Positions 8,973 to 17,475 of a DNA stretch of 54,515 nucleotides are shown here, piece after piece. Positions within the stretch are counted from its first letter, which is position 1; each line of letters starts with the position of its first letter. Both the position numbers and the translations under genes were made by a program. The notes below the pieces were generated by a model. It was given only the letters and a program-made list of their open reading frames with translations. It searched no databases and was not told the DNA's origin. The DNA comes from CAZDHT01 sp964505325 (GTDB lineage Bacteria; Planctomycetota; PUPC01): the NCBI GenBank assembly GCA_964505325.1, contig CAZDHT010000005.1, forward strand, positions 1 to 54,515. The letters are read 5' to 3'.

Positions 8973-9643
8973 GATCGGCCGGCGGCTCCTCTCTGCTGCC
9001 GGGCTGGGAAGCCCGGTATGCGTTCGAGGACCCCGGTGATCAGGCTGGCCGCGGCCCCGAAGTCGGTGTGGCCCAGGCAGCTTCCGTTCCAGGCAATGAT
9101 GCTCCGCTCCCCAAGCTGGACGGCGAAGTCCGGCGCCGACATCAAGTACGCCGTCATCTGCGGGTGCAACACGGCTCGGGCCCACTCCTCATCGGGTGAA
9201 GTGACACGAAACTCCCGTCCAAAGCCGCTGGATCCGAAATCAATCTCCTTGAATCTCAAAGGCTTCGAGGCCCTGTCCAGAAACTGCCGGCGGCGGATGC
9301 ACAGCGGCCGAAGCGGGCCGGGGCTTTCAATAATCACGGCGGAAAAGATGTAGCTGCTGCGGCCCCGGCCCTCCGCAGGCCCGTAGTGGTAGTCGAACGC
9401 GGTGATCGGCAGGCCGTCCCACTCACCCCTCATCACATTGTATGCGTAGTGGTCGCCGCCTTCCTGCAAACAGCGCAAGTCACGGAACCGGTTCGGCATG
9501 CCGGGGTCCTCCGACGGGTCGAAGGACAGACCGTGCCGGCCGGCCCAAGCGGCCACCTCTCTGTCCCGCTGGCTCGAGTTACAAAAAACCAGAACCAGCA
9601 CGGCAATGAGCACGATCATCACGATCGGAACAAGTATGTGCAT
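8969..9643 (-). CDS. Membrane-anchored protein, paralogue of its upstream neighbour (copy 2)
   Basis: A 224-residue protein of no recognised family, with one N-terminal membrane helix (about residues 3-20) and a soluble domain. It is a clear tandem paralogue of the gene at 9643-10311. Shared in the same order are a WAxRxGLxFD block, RF followed by CLxEG, YAYNVxRGEWDG, TAFDYHY, FSAVI, and a late IAW motif. The start codon at 9643 shares one base with the upstream stop (TGATG), and its own stop overlaps the lemA start. The pairing with LemA suggests a membrane complex of three proteins, by position only. The soluble domain looks like the DUF3137 type of domain that often sits beside LemA, but I cannot confirm that. 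Confidence 0.75.
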   Translation of the reverse strand: MHILVPIVMIVLIAVLVLVFCNSSQRDREVAAWAGRHGLSFDPSEDPGMPNRFRDLRCLQEGGDHYAYNVMRGEWDGLPITAFDYHYGPAEGRGRSSYIFSAVIIESPGPLRPLCIRRRQFLDRASKPLRFKEIDFGSSGFGREFRVTSPDEEWARAVLHPQMTAYLMSAPDFAVQLGERSIIAWNGSCLGHTDFGAAASLITGVLERIPGFPARQQRGAAGRS

Positions 9644-10311
9644 CAGGCGCTCTCCCCCTTCTGCTGGCTCACCAGGTAACTGGGCAGGCGTGCGAACATC
9701 CCGCGGATGAGCTCGGCGGCGGCTTCGAAGTTTTCGGCCTTGAAGGTCGCCGAGCGCCACGCAATGACGTACATCACCCCAAACTGGATGGAGAACTCCG
9801 GCGCGGACATCAGATGCTCCATCATCCCCTGGTGGATGACGTCGTAGGCCCAGCGCTTGTCGGCCGATTTCACGTGGAATCTCCGGCTGAACTCGGCCGA
9901 CTCGAAATCGATATCGTCGAATCCGAAGAACTCCGTGACCTTGTCGAAGAAGTGTTCCCGGCGGATGTGCAATGGCTTAAGCGGAATGGGGCTCCCGAGG
10001 ATCACCGCCGAGAAGCGATGGCTGCTCTTGTCATCGCCCGACCCGGTCTCGTAATGATAGTCGAAGGCGGTCATGGGGTGCCCGTCCCATTCGCCTCGGC
10101 TGACATTGTAAGCGTAGCGGTCGCTACCTTCGCGCAGGCAGCCAAACTCGGGGAAGCGGTCGGCCAGCCCGTCATCCTTCGAGGAGTCGAAACGCAGCCC
10201 GCGTCGGCGCGCCCAGGCGCCCAACGCCTTCCGGCGCTGCGCGGCGGCGTAGAAGGCGTAGATCACCAGCGCCACGAACAGGATGATGAACAGCCCGATG
10301 ACCGCTTGCAT
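9643..10311 (-). CDS. Membrane-anchored protein, paralogue of its downstream neighbour (copy 1)
   Basis: A 222-residue protein, first gene of the three-gene LemA operon. One N-terminal membrane helix (about residues 3-23) is followed by a soluble domain sharing the block order of the gene at 8969-9643, including YAYNVSRGEWDG and TAFDYHY. The start at 10311 has AGGGAG six bases upstream. The two copies have diverged clearly at the protein level, so the duplication is old. A sigma54-type site lies at 10366-10381. Function is unknown; association with LemA is the only contextual clue. Confidence 0.75.
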   Translation of the reverse strand: MQAVIGLFIILFVALVIYAFYAAAQRRKALGAWARRRGLRFDSSKDDGLADRFPEFGCLREGSDRYAYNVSRGEWDGHPMTAFDYHYETGSGDDKSSHRFSAVILGSPIPLKPLHIRREHFFDKVTEFFGFDDIDFESAEFSRRFHVKSADKRWAYDVIHQGMMEHLMSAPEFSIQFGVMYVIAWRSATFKAENFEAAAELIRGMFARLPSYLVSQQKGESA

Positions 10312-10365
10312 TACATCTCCCTCGGGGTCCGACAGGTCCCGAGTAGCTGTTGACTGCTCCGCCCG

Positions 10366-10381
10366 TGCGGCGCACGTGCCA
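10366..10381 (-). promoter_or_regulatory. Candidate sigma54 promoter of the LemA operon
   Basis: Minus strand: TGGCACG (10381-10375), four bases, then CCGCA (10370-10366). The -24 half matches the consensus fully and the invariant GC of the -12 half is correctly spaced. Transcription would start near 10354, about 43 bases before the first gene. The site lies between inverted arms TGTTGAC (10348-10354) and GTCAACA (10386-10392), which could be an operator. RpoN itself is encoded at 51266-52699. Confidence 0.4.
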
Positions 10382-10442
10382 TTCTGTCAACAACCAACCG
10401 ATGGCGCAAGCATGCTCGGACCCAGAGCTAACCTGAGCGCCA

Positions 10443-12278
10443 TCATCGCGACGCGACCCGACATACCTCCGCGACAGACGTGATGCCCTGCGCCGCCTTC
10501 TCGAGTCCGTCGATCAGCATCGGCTTCATCCCGCTCTCCAGGGCCGCCTTGTGCAGCGCGGCCACGTCGGGCGAGGACTCGACCGCCTGCCGCACCCGGT
10601 CGTCCATCAGCAGGACCTCGTAGACCGCGGTACGGCCACGGTACCCCGTGCCGCGGCACGCATCGCAGCCGACCGGCTCATAGAACGTTACGCCTTTCGC
10701 GTTGCGGATGAACTCCGCTGCTTCCGGCGGCACGGAGTGCAGCGGCGGCTCGCCCGGCTCCTTACAGTCGCACAGCATTCGCACCAGCCGGGGCGCGATG
10801 ATGGCCACCAGGCAGGCGTTCAGCCGGTACGGCTCGACCCCCACGTCCAGCAGCCGGCGGATCGCGTCGGGCGCGTTGTTCGTGTGCAGCGTCGTCAGCA
10901 CCAGGTGCCCGGTCAGCGCCACCTGCACGGCGCACTCGAGGGTCTCGAGGTCGCGCATCTCGCCGACCATCACGGCGTCGAGGTCCTGCCGAAGCACCGC
11001 CCGCAGCGCCCGCGCGTGGTTGAGGCCGATCCGCGGCTGAATCTGGATCTGCGCCACCCCGGGCAGTTGGTACTCCACCGGGTCCTCGACGGTCATCACG
11101 CATTCCTTGTCGCGGTCCTTCTCCATCAGCATGGCGTAGAGAAGGGTCGTTTTGCCGCAGCCGGCGGGGCCGCTGACGATAATGATCCCGTGGGGACAGT
11201 GGCTCAGCTCGCGGACCGTGGCCAGGTCCGTCTCGGACAGGCCCAACCGGTCGAGCGGGAGCGGCCCCTCGGCGCGCGCAACGAGCCGCATGCACACCCG
11301 TTCGCCCAGCATGGTCGGCACCACGCAGACGCGCAGGTCGATCTCCCGGCCTCCGGTCTTGACCCGGATGCGCCCGTCCTGCGGGAGCCGGCGCTCGGCG
11401 ACGTCCACGTTGGCCATGATCTTGATCCGGCCGACCACGCTCGCCGCCAGCCCCTTCGGAAGGGGGTCCAGGTCGCGCAGGACCCCGTCCACGCGGAGCC
11501 GAACGCGGCCCGTGCCGTCCTCCACCGGATCGATGTGGATGTCGCTCGCCCGCTCCTCGACCGCCTTCAGGAGTATCAGATTCACGACCTTGATAACCGG
11601 CGCGGCGTCCTTGGTCGGTTCGGCCGGCGCACCCATCAGCGCCAGCGAGGCCGGGTCGCCGGCCTTGAGCGCGTCGGCGACCTTGAAGAGCGCCTCGTCC
11701 AGCTTGCCCTGCTCTTCGGCCGCGGCGACCGCGGCGGTGATCTCTGCCGCGAAGACCTCCGGCAGTTGCTTCATCGCATCCCCCACGCTGCTGCCTTCGA
11801 GAATGGCGCGGTGGATGACGCCGGTCGCCTCGGCCAACTCCTTCCCGGCGATCTCGTCGCCGACGATGGCGAACGCCTGGAGAATCGGCACGCCGGAGAT
11901 GAGCAGCCAGCCCAGCGCCCGCCAGTAGCGTTCCTGCTCGGTCTGCGGGTCGGCCTCAACGCCCGGCGGCGTGAAGCTGCCGTCCTTGATCGCCTTGGCA
12001 ACGCGACCGGCGACCACGTCCAGCACGCCGCCCGCTTCCCCGGCGCGGGTCATGATGCACATCGCCTTGGAGAACAACTCGGGCTGCTTCTCCATGGCCT
12101 CCGAGAGGCGCTCGCCGTTCTCAATCTCGGCCACCAGCACCTTGGCCGCGTCGTCGAAGGCGGTACCCGCCAGCGCGTCGCCCGCTTTCCGCAGCAGAAC
12201 AACGACCGGGAGCCCTCCCGTAAGCCCGTCTTCCAACGCCTTCCAGAACGTCACGTGCTGTTCCAGTGTCGCACCCAT
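10443..12278 (-). CDS. Fusion of two soluble GspF-like domains with a GspE/PilB ATPase
   Basis: A 611-residue cytoplasmic ATPase of the type II secretion / type IV pilus family, predicted to drive pseudopilus assembly. The C-terminal half (about 225-611) is a complete motor: ASDIHIDP at 244, RRLPQDGRI at 296, Walker A GPAGCGKTT at 369-377, Asp box TVEDPVEY at 396, Walker B VMVGEMRD at 436, His box TGHLVLTTLHTNNAPD at 456, and a zinc site of two close Cys pairs (503/505 and 538/541). The N-terminal half is odd. In place of the usual GspE N-domain there are two repeats (about 12-97 and 118-204) that read like the cytoplasmic helical bundles of GspF/PilC, each with the G(V/L)P start, G.s..eAM middle and GG.LD end, but with no membrane helices. 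The start at 12278 has AAAGGAG eight bases upstream. Weak -10 TACAAT at 12330-12325. No pilin-system partner is adjacent. Confidence 0.88.
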   Translation of the reverse strand: MGATLEQHVTFWKALEDGLTGGLPVVVLLRKAGDALAGTAFDDAAKVLVAEIENGERLSEAMEKQPELFSKAMCIMTRAGEAGGVLDVVAGRVAKAIKDGSFTPPGVEADPQTEQERYWRALGWLLISGVPILQAFAIVGDEIAGKELAEATGVIHRAILEGSSVGDAMKQLPEVFAAEITAAVAAAEEQGKLDEALFKVADALKAGDPASLALMGAPAEPTKDAAPVIKVVNLILLKAVEERASDIHIDPVEDGTGRVRLRVDGVLRDLDPLPKGLAASVVGRIKIMANVDVAERRLPQDGRIRVKTGGREIDLRVCVVPTMLGERVCMRLVARAEGPLPLDRLGLSETDLATVRELSHCPHGIIIVSGPAGCGKTTLLYAMLMEKDRDKECVMTVEDPVEYQLPGVAQIQIQPRIGLNHARALRAVLRQDLDAVMVGEMRDLETLECAVQVALTGHLVLTTLHTNNAPDAIRRLLDVGVEPYRLNACLVAIIAPRLVRMLCDCKEPGEPPLHSVPPEAAEFIRNAKGVTFYEPVGCDACRGTGYRGRTAVYEVLLMDDRVRQAVESSPDVAALHKAALESGMKPMLIDGLEKAAQGITSVAEVCRVASR

Positions 12279-12386
12279 CACGCTACTCCTTTCCAGCCAT
12301 GGGCAGCCAGGTCTGTCCGGCCCGATTGTACCCGGCCGCACTCGTGCAATAAAGAGGCCGTTTCAGCCACGCGGCCGCGGTGTCGC

Positions 12387-12414
12387 TTGAATCCCACGGG
12401 ATGACCGATACAAT
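12387..12414 (+). promoter_or_regulatory. Sigma70-like promoter giving a nearly leaderless kinase mRNA
   Basis: -35 TTGAAT (12387-12392), 16-base spacer, -10 TACAAT (12409-12414). The expected transcription start (about 12421) falls on or one base before the start codon at 12422. Confidence 0.45.
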
Positions 12415-12421
12415 GTGCGGC

Positions 12422-13480
12422 ATGAATGAAGAGCGCGTGGAAGCGATTCTTTCGGCGCTGCCCGGCGGCAAGATCGCGGTGGTGGGTGACTTCTGTGTGG
12501 ACCGGTACTTCGACATCGACCCGGACATCAGCGACGTCTCCAACGAGACCGGCCTGGCCATCCATCAGGTGACGGCGGTGCGGCCCGAGCCCGGCGGCGG
12601 CGCCAACGTGCTGAACAACCTCGCGGCGCTCGGCGTCGGTGAGGTCCACCCCGTCGGCTTCATCGGACTCGATGGCGAAGGCTTCGAGCTCGCGCGCATC
12701 TTTGATTCGCTCGGCTTCCGGCTCGACTTCCTCCGCAGAAGCGAGACGCGACACACCCCGGTCTTTGTCAAGCCGCTGGTCGCCCGGCCCGACGCGGCGC
12801 CGGAGGAGCTCAACCGGTTCGACATATTCCCGCGCGAGCCGCTCACCGAAGATGAGGAGGACGAACTGGTCTCCAACGTGCGGGCGGCGTTCGAGGCGGC
12901 GGACGCGATGATCGTCGCCGACTACGGCGAGACCGGCAAGGCAGGCGTCGTAACGGCCCGCGTCCGCGAAGTGGTGGCCGAGCTGGCGAGAACCAACCGC
13001 GAGAAGCCGGTCCTCGCGGACTCACGCCTCTACATCGACCGGTTCCGGCACGTCGTCGTCAAGCCGAACGCGGACGAAGCGATGAGGCACCTGGGGGACG
13101 AGCCCGACGCGGAGCGGAGTATCGTCAAGCTGACCGAGATCGGTGAGCGGACGGCGGAGCGCAACAAGCGTCCGGTCCTTGTCACGCTCGGCGCGGACGG
13201 GATCCTGCTCTGTGCGCCCGGCCGCGCACAGAAGATCCCGGCCTATCCTTCCGAGGACGAGGGGGAGATCGACATCGTCGGCGCCGGCGACACGGTACTG
13301 GCGGCCATCACATCGGCGGTGGCGGCGGCCACCCCGCTCGATGAAGCGGCGATTCTCGGGATGGTCGCGGCGTCCATCACCATCCAAGAGATCGGCCGAT
13401 GCGGAACCGCGTCACCCGACCAAATCCGCGGACGCTTCCGGCAATATGCCGAGATGTACCCGGACGTCGTCGGCGCCTGA
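12422..13480 (+). CDS. PfkB-family sugar kinase, RfaE/HldE kinase-domain type
   Basis: A 352-residue cytoplasmic kinase of the ribokinase (PfkB) family, with the layout of the heptose-7-phosphate kinase domain: IAVVGDFCVDRYFDID near 17, the PGGGANVLNNLAALG block near 55, KPNADEA near 222 and the catalytic anion-hole motif IVGAGDTVLA near 290 with its Asp. There is no fused nucleotidyltransferase domain, so it would be the kinase half only. No other heptose gene lies nearby, so the substrate remains open. Upstream in-frame ATG codons at 12401 and 12416 fall in or beside the -10 box, so the start at 12422 is preferred. There is no ribosome site, consistent with a leaderless mRNA. Confidence 0.8.
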   Translation: MNEERVEAILSALPGGKIAVVGDFCVDRYFDIDPDISDVSNETGLAIHQVTAVRPEPGGGANVLNNLAALGVGEVHPVGFIGLDGEGFELARIFDSLGFRLDFLRRSETRHTPVFVKPLVARPDAAPEELNRFDIFPREPLTEDEEDELVSNVRAAFEAADAMIVADYGETGKAGVVTARVREVVAELARTNREKPVLADSRLYIDRFRHVVVKPNADEAMRHLGDEPDAERSIVKLTEIGERTAERNKRPVLVTLGADGILLCAPGRAQKIPAYPSEDEGEIDIVGAGDTVLAAITSAVAAATPLDEAAILGMVAASITIQEIGRCGTASPDQIRGRFRQYAEMYPDVVGA

Positions 13481-13491
13481 CGGGGAAAACG

Positions 13492-13588
13492 GGAAAACGG
13501 GGACAGATAACTTTTTTCGCCAGGCGGCGCGCCGGTGGCGCTCCCTCTTGCTCCGTCGGCGAAAGAAAGTTATCTGTCCCCGTTTTCC
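13492..13588. repeat. Large inverted repeat between convergent genes
   Basis: Left arm 13492-13521 and right arm 13558-13588 are almost perfect inverted copies of about 30 bases (one indel), both containing GGGGACAGATAACTTT; the loop is 36 bases. It can fold as a very stable hairpin and may terminate both converging transcripts. The right arm overlaps the 3' end of the lipoprotein gene at 13570-14289. The sequence style resembles palindromic repeats mobilised by REP-associated Y1 transposases, but no transposase gene is here. Confidence 0.75.
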
Positions 13589-14289
13589 ATGCCGAGCGCA
13601 GGATGTTCAGAGGCGGACTCTCGCGTGCGGTCATCACCGCTGATATCCAAGCCGAATATGCCCAGCAGAAAGTCCAAGCCTTCCCCGGGGCTGAGCGTGG
13701 CGCGGAAGCGCAGCAGCGCCGAGAGTTCCGCAGTGAGGTCAAACCGGCGGGTGGGCGGAATCTCCGGGTCCCGCTTGTAGAATGGGATGAAGAAGTAGCA
13801 CCGGTGCGCTCCGGTCTCGTCGTCCTTGCCTGACTTCACGCCGTGGGTGACGAACAGCGCCAGGAGGGCGTCCCGCCCGGATAGTCGAAAGCCGCCGGTA
13901 CGAATCATGAAAAACCAAAGGACCTGTGGGACCGGAAGGCCGAACTTCATCTCGAACGGACGGCGGCGGCCGAGTCTGCCGTCGATGAGGCCGTACCAGT
14001 CCCGGGACCCGACCGCCAGGCCAAGGGGCACGTGGAGGAATCGCCTCACCTGCACTTCGGCGTACAGACTCGGGCCGACTGAGAACTCCAGTCCGATTGC
14101 GTCCAGGGCGTCGCGGGCCCGATCATCGAGGTACCGCCCCAATCCTCTTGAGGCCCGCGCCCAGAAGCCTGGGTCTTCGACCTCGCTCGTGTCGTAGGTC
14201 ATCGTTCCGTCCGGCGTCGGGGCGAGCGCACACCCACACGCCGCCAGCACCAGGGTGGCCGCGGCCACAGTGCCGAATCGCCTGGACAT
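13570..14289 (-). CDS. Lipoprotein of unknown function
   Basis: A 239-residue exported lipoprotein. The signal peptide ends in a lipobox (VLAACG, Cys about residue 18). The mature part has mixed alpha/beta character, with aromatic stretches such as VLWFFMIRTGGF and HRCYFFIPFYKRD and no recognised domain. The start at 14289 has GGGAGG seven bases upstream. The last six codons (MENGDR) and the stop codon lie inside the large inverted repeat at 13492-13588, so the original C-terminus was probably replaced when the repeat arrived. It is followed upstream, in the same orientation, by the MEMO-family gene 40 bases away, which may make it part of the same transcript. Confidence 0.7.
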   Translation of the reverse strand: MSRRFGTVAAATLVLAACGCALAPTPDGTMTYDTSEVEDPGFWARASRGLGRYLDDRARDALDAIGLEFSVGPSLYAEVQVRRFLHVPLGLAVGSRDWYGLIDGRLGRRRPFEMKFGLPVPQVLWFFMIRTGGFRLSGRDALLALFVTHGVKSGKDDETGAHRCYFFIPFYKRDPEIPPTRRFDLTAELSALLRFRATLSPGEGLDFLLGIFGLDISGDDRTRESASEHPALGMENGDR

Positions 14290-14329
14290 CGATTCACCTC
14301 CCGGTACCGCGAAGGACCCGGCCTCGACA

Positions 14330-15184
14330 TCAGTTCCCGTACACAATTCCCGCGTAGCCGACGGCCATCTGGAACGCGTCGGGCGGATCGCCCATGACGT
14401 CGTGGCTGGTCGTGTACTCGACGAGTGCGGCCTTGTCGGCGCCCATCGCCTTGGCCGCCGCGCTCGTGGCGGCGATGGCGCCGGCGCCGCACGCGTTGGA
14501 GTTCTTGTGCGCCTCGACCACCACCTTGTCGGGCTCGAACTGCAGGGCCAGGCCGATGACGCGGCGGTCGTTCGCGTGCATTCTCTTGCGGGCCTCGGCG
14601 CCCGTACCCCACGGCGCAAAACCGTAGCTCGCGCCGTAGTGGGTGAGGTCGCTCGAGCCCAGCACGGCGACGCTCCTGCCGGAGCCGGCGAGCGCCGCGG
14701 CCACGGCGCTTCCCACGCCGGATGCGTTCGCCGTGGGCGGCATTGCGATCGGCACGATGCGCGCCGCCGGGCACAGGTGTTTGATCATCGGCAACTGGAC
14801 TTCGATCGAGTGCTCCTGCGCGTGTGAAGTGGGATCGCTGATCAGGCGGTCGGAGCACCGTTCGAGGAGCTGCGCGGCGAGTTCTTCATCGACGTCCACT
14901 TCGCCCAGCGGGGTGTCCCACGAGCCGGAATCGTACACCGCCCCCTCCTGCACGCCCCAGGCGTGGACGGCGCCGAAGATGACGAACGTTTCGGGCGTGA
15001 GCGCTCCGAGGCACCGGATCACCTTGGCCGCGACGGCGCCCGAGAACATCCAGCCGGCGTGCGGCACAATTCCCGCGAACGGCCGCGCCGGCTCGACGGG
15101 CGGCTCGAATCCCTCGAGGAACGCGTCGACCTGCGCGGCGCAATTGCCGGAGTAGAAATTCGGAGCGACCGGCTTGCGTATCAC
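14330..15184 (-). CDS. MEMO family protein (AmmeMemoRadiSam system protein B)
   Basis: A 284-residue protein of the MEMO1 / class III extradiol dioxygenase-like fold. Family blocks are present: NFYSGNC near 9, GIVPHAGWMFSG near 38 with the conserved His, FVIFGAVHAWG near 67, EHSIEVQLP near 123, VAVLGSSDLTHYG near 173 and NACGAGAIAA near 230. In many bacteria this protein travels with AMMECR1 and a radical SAM partner; neither is adjacent here. The start is a GTG at 15184 with GGGAGGG seven bases upstream. The biochemical role of the family is not established. Confidence 0.88.
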   Translation of the reverse strand: MIRKPVAPNFYSGNCAAQVDAFLEGFEPPVEPARPFAGIVPHAGWMFSGAVAAKVIRCLGALTPETFVIFGAVHAWGVQEGAVYDSGSWDTPLGEVDVDEELAAQLLERCSDRLISDPTSHAQEHSIEVQLPMIKHLCPAARIVPIAMPPTANASGVGSAVAAALAGSGRSVAVLGSSDLTHYGASYGFAPWGTGAEARKRMHANDRRVIGLALQFEPDKVVVEAHKNSNACGAGAIAATSAAAKAMGADKAALVEYTTSHDVMGDPPDAFQMAVGYAGIVYGN

Positions 15185-15297
15185 TTCTGACCCTCCCTGC
15201 GGTCTGGTCCCCCTTCGGCTGATTATAGGACTTCGACGGCCGGTGTGTCGAACTGTTTTTTGTGACGCCTTCGCGGCCGGCGCGGTCAGGAGAGTTC

Positions 15298-15326
15298 TTC
15301 ACTTTTCCCTTCGATTCGGTTATACG
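15298..15326 (+). promoter_or_regulatory. Sigma70-like promoter before the TPR lipoprotein
   Basis: -35 TTCACT (15298-15303), 17-base spacer, -10 TATACG (15321-15326). The predicted leader to the GTG start at 15409 is about 76 bases. Confidence 0.35.
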
Positions 15327-15408
15327 TATGTGGAGGATGGCGGGAACCCGGCCCGGCGCACCTGCTCCGGGAAGTCCCGTTCGCTGCTTTTCAGTTTGGA
15401 GGGTGAAG

Positions 15409-16443
15409 GTGGACGGCCAATCGCGTCATGCGAACGGGCTGCGTATCGTCCTGCTGGCTCTCGCCGCAGGGGCGGCGTGCGGATGTACGTGGCCGGCTTA
15501 CCGGGTTTACGACGGTCCCCGGCGGCCGCTGAAAGACGTAGCGGCGGTCATGGTGTGCGAGCCCCTCGAGATGCGGCGCATCGACTACCGTCCGGTCCCG
15601 GAAGGCATCAGCAACGCGTCGAGGCGCTACACGGCCGAGTATCACCTGCTTCCGGGCAGGCACACCCTGTCGGCAAGGAACTACGTCGACCGATCGCTCG
15701 GGAAGCCGCGCAGCGCGCGGGGGGGCTTCGCAGGAGCACGCGCGCTTTACCTGGGCGGAATGCTCAGCGCCCAGTTGGAGCTCGAAGCGGGGCGGGTGTA
15801 TGAACTGGTCTCGGCGTTGAGGCCCGTCGGCCCCGGCCCACCGACCGCTTTGGACCCCAACCCCGCCCCCCGGCGCGACTGGGTGCTCGCGGTCAAGTCG
15901 GTTTACACGGTCGAGAGCTTCGCGCTTCGCCGTGCGTTGGCCGGCGGCGGCCCGTCGCACTGGCGAACGCTGTTCCGCAACCACGCGACGACGCTGTCCA
16001 CACTGGACATCGCCCGCCTCGATCTTCGCAAGGCGGGTTCCACGCCGCGCAAAGGCTCGGCCAAGGTCCTGGATGAAATGAAGAAAGCCACCGCCGTCCC
16101 CGGCGTGAGGGAGATCCAGGAGGGCAATTATGGTGCAGCCATCCGGAAGCTCACGCAACTGCTCGCGAGCTCGCCGAAGGATGTGGATGCGCTGGTCAAT
16201 CGCGGCGTGGCCTACGAACGCGCCGGGCGGTGGGGCGAGGCGGCAACTGACCTCGGCCGCGTCCTGGAGATCGGCCCGCACGGGCCGGCGTACCTGAACC
16301 GCGCGGTGACATACCACCGCATGGGCAGGACCGCCGAGGCTCAGGCCGACCTGCGCCGAGCGCTCGAGCTCTGCCTCGCGCCGGGCTTCAGGAAGACCGT
16401 CGCCCGGACGCTGCGGGTGATCACCCCGCGCCGAAAGCGCTGA
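15409..16443 (+). CDS. TPR-containing lipoprotein
   Basis: A 344-residue lipoprotein. The N-terminus has a hydrophobic signal (LRIVLLALAAGAACG) with the lipobox Cys near residue 26. Residues about 30-210 form a beta-rich domain of unknown family that starts YRVYDGPRRPL. The C-terminal 110 residues hold about three TPR units (NYGAAIRKLTQLLASSP; ALVNRGVAYERAGRWGEA; AYLNRAVTYHRMGRTAEA). The chosen start is a GTG at 15409 behind GGAGG (15398-15402); earlier in-frame starts would place the signal peptide internally. It converges on the Tat phosphoesterase gene 29 bases away. Confidence 0.7.
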   Translation: MDGQSRHANGLRIVLLALAAGAACGCTWPAYRVYDGPRRPLKDVAAVMVCEPLEMRRIDYRPVPEGISNASRRYTAEYHLLPGRHTLSARNYVDRSLGKPRSARGGFAGARALYLGGMLSAQLELEAGRVYELVSALRPVGPGPPTALDPNPAPRRDWVLAVKSVYTVESFALRRALAGGGPSHWRTLFRNHATTLSTLDIARLDLRKAGSTPRKGSAKVLDEMKKATAVPGVREIQEGNYGAAIRKLTQLLASSPKDVDALVNRGVAYERAGRWGEAATDLGRVLEIGPHGPAYLNRAVTYHRMGRTAEAQADLRRALELCLAPGFRKTVARTLRVITPRRKR

Positions 16444-16472
16444 ATCCGCGCACCGGAAGTGAAAGCCGCCCA

Positions 16473-17462
16473 CTAGACGAGGATGGGGATGCGCGCCGGC
16501 AGGAGCACGGGCCGGGCGAAGAAGCGCGCGGGATAAGGGAACGTGACCCGCGCCTCCTGGTTTCTGACGTACCGGTCGTGGTCGTGGTCGCGGCACCGGG
16601 CGAGCATGGTGTTGGACCCTTCGGCCATGTCCAGGATGTAGCCGTTGCAGGCGCGGGTCGCGTAGGCGCGGCCCGCCGCGGCCACGTTGATGTACGTGGT
16701 GCGGCCGAGTCTTCGGACGTAGCCCGGCTCCCGCTTTCCGCCGTGGATGTGGCCGCACAACCAGAGGTCCACACGGACGCTGCTGAGGATGTCGGCGACC
16801 CGCTCCCGCGGATTCAGCGAGGCGGCTTCATCGCCCGAGTAATTCACCGTCGCGTGAACCGCCTGGTGCGAGCAGACGATGATGTTCCGTTTGTCCTGGT
16901 GCCGGGCGACGGCGTCCTTGAGCCAGTCTGCGGTGGCTTCGCCGACCAAGCCGTCCGACTTGCCCCGCTCCGCAGAGATGAAAAACCACGCCAGGGTGCC
17001 GTCGATCACGGCGTAACGTGGGGGTTGCCGGATGTACCGCCGCCACAGGCCGGCGGGAATGGCGGCGTAGTCGTGGTTCCCCGCCATCTCATACCAGACC
17101 GGCAGCCCGGATCGGTTGCGCACACGGACGTACGCCCGGAGCTCATCCTCATGCCCTGCGTGGTGGGTCAGGTCGCCCAGGCCAAGCACGTAGTCCACAG
17201 ACCCGATGCGCCGGCGGACATCCTGCACGCACACTTGCAGCCAGTCGGCGCCGTCTCGGCCGTCGTTGTGCCTCCCGGCCAGACCCACGTGCGGGTCGGC
17301 CATGGCCCACACCCGGCGGCTCTTCGGTCCGGGCAGACGGGCGGCGCGCTCGAGCTTCTCCTCCGGGCTCACTCGACAGCCCAGGACCAGCCCCGCGCCG
17401 CCGACCAGTACGCCGCCGAGAAACTCCCTGCGGCTGATGCGCACTGACGAACGGTCCTTCAT
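16473..17462 (-). CDS. Tat-exported metallophosphoesterase
   Basis: A 329-residue calcineurin-like phosphoesterase exported folded by the Tat system. The N-terminus has the twin-Arg motif SRREFLGG (residues 10-17) and a lipobox-like VLGC ending near 29, so a Tat lipoprotein is likely. The metal-site motifs are complete and in order: DPHVG near 56, GLGDLTHH near 95, AGNHDY near 126, CSHQAVH near 196 and CGHIHGG near 235. It may hydrolyse phosphoesters or cyclic nucleotides outside the inner membrane; the substrate is not clear. It starts only 13 bases after the stop of the giant pseudopilin gene and is probably co-transcribed with it. Confidence 0.85.
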   Translation of the reverse strand: MKDRSSVRISRREFLGGVLVGGAGLVLGCRVSPEEKLERAARLPGPKSRRVWAMADPHVGLAGRHNDGRDGADWLQVCVQDVRRRIGSVDYVLGLGDLTHHAGHEDELRAYVRVRNRSGLPVWYEMAGNHDYAAIPAGLWRRYIRQPPRYAVIDGTLAWFFISAERGKSDGLVGEATADWLKDAVARHQDKRNIIVCSHQAVHATVNYSGDEAASLNPRERVADILSSVRVDLWLCGHIHGGKREPGYVRRLGRTTYINVAAAGRAYATRACNGYILDMAEGSNTMLARCRDHDHDRYVRNQEARVTFPYPARFFARPVLLPARIPILV

Positions 17463-17475
17463 CCCGGATTCCCGG

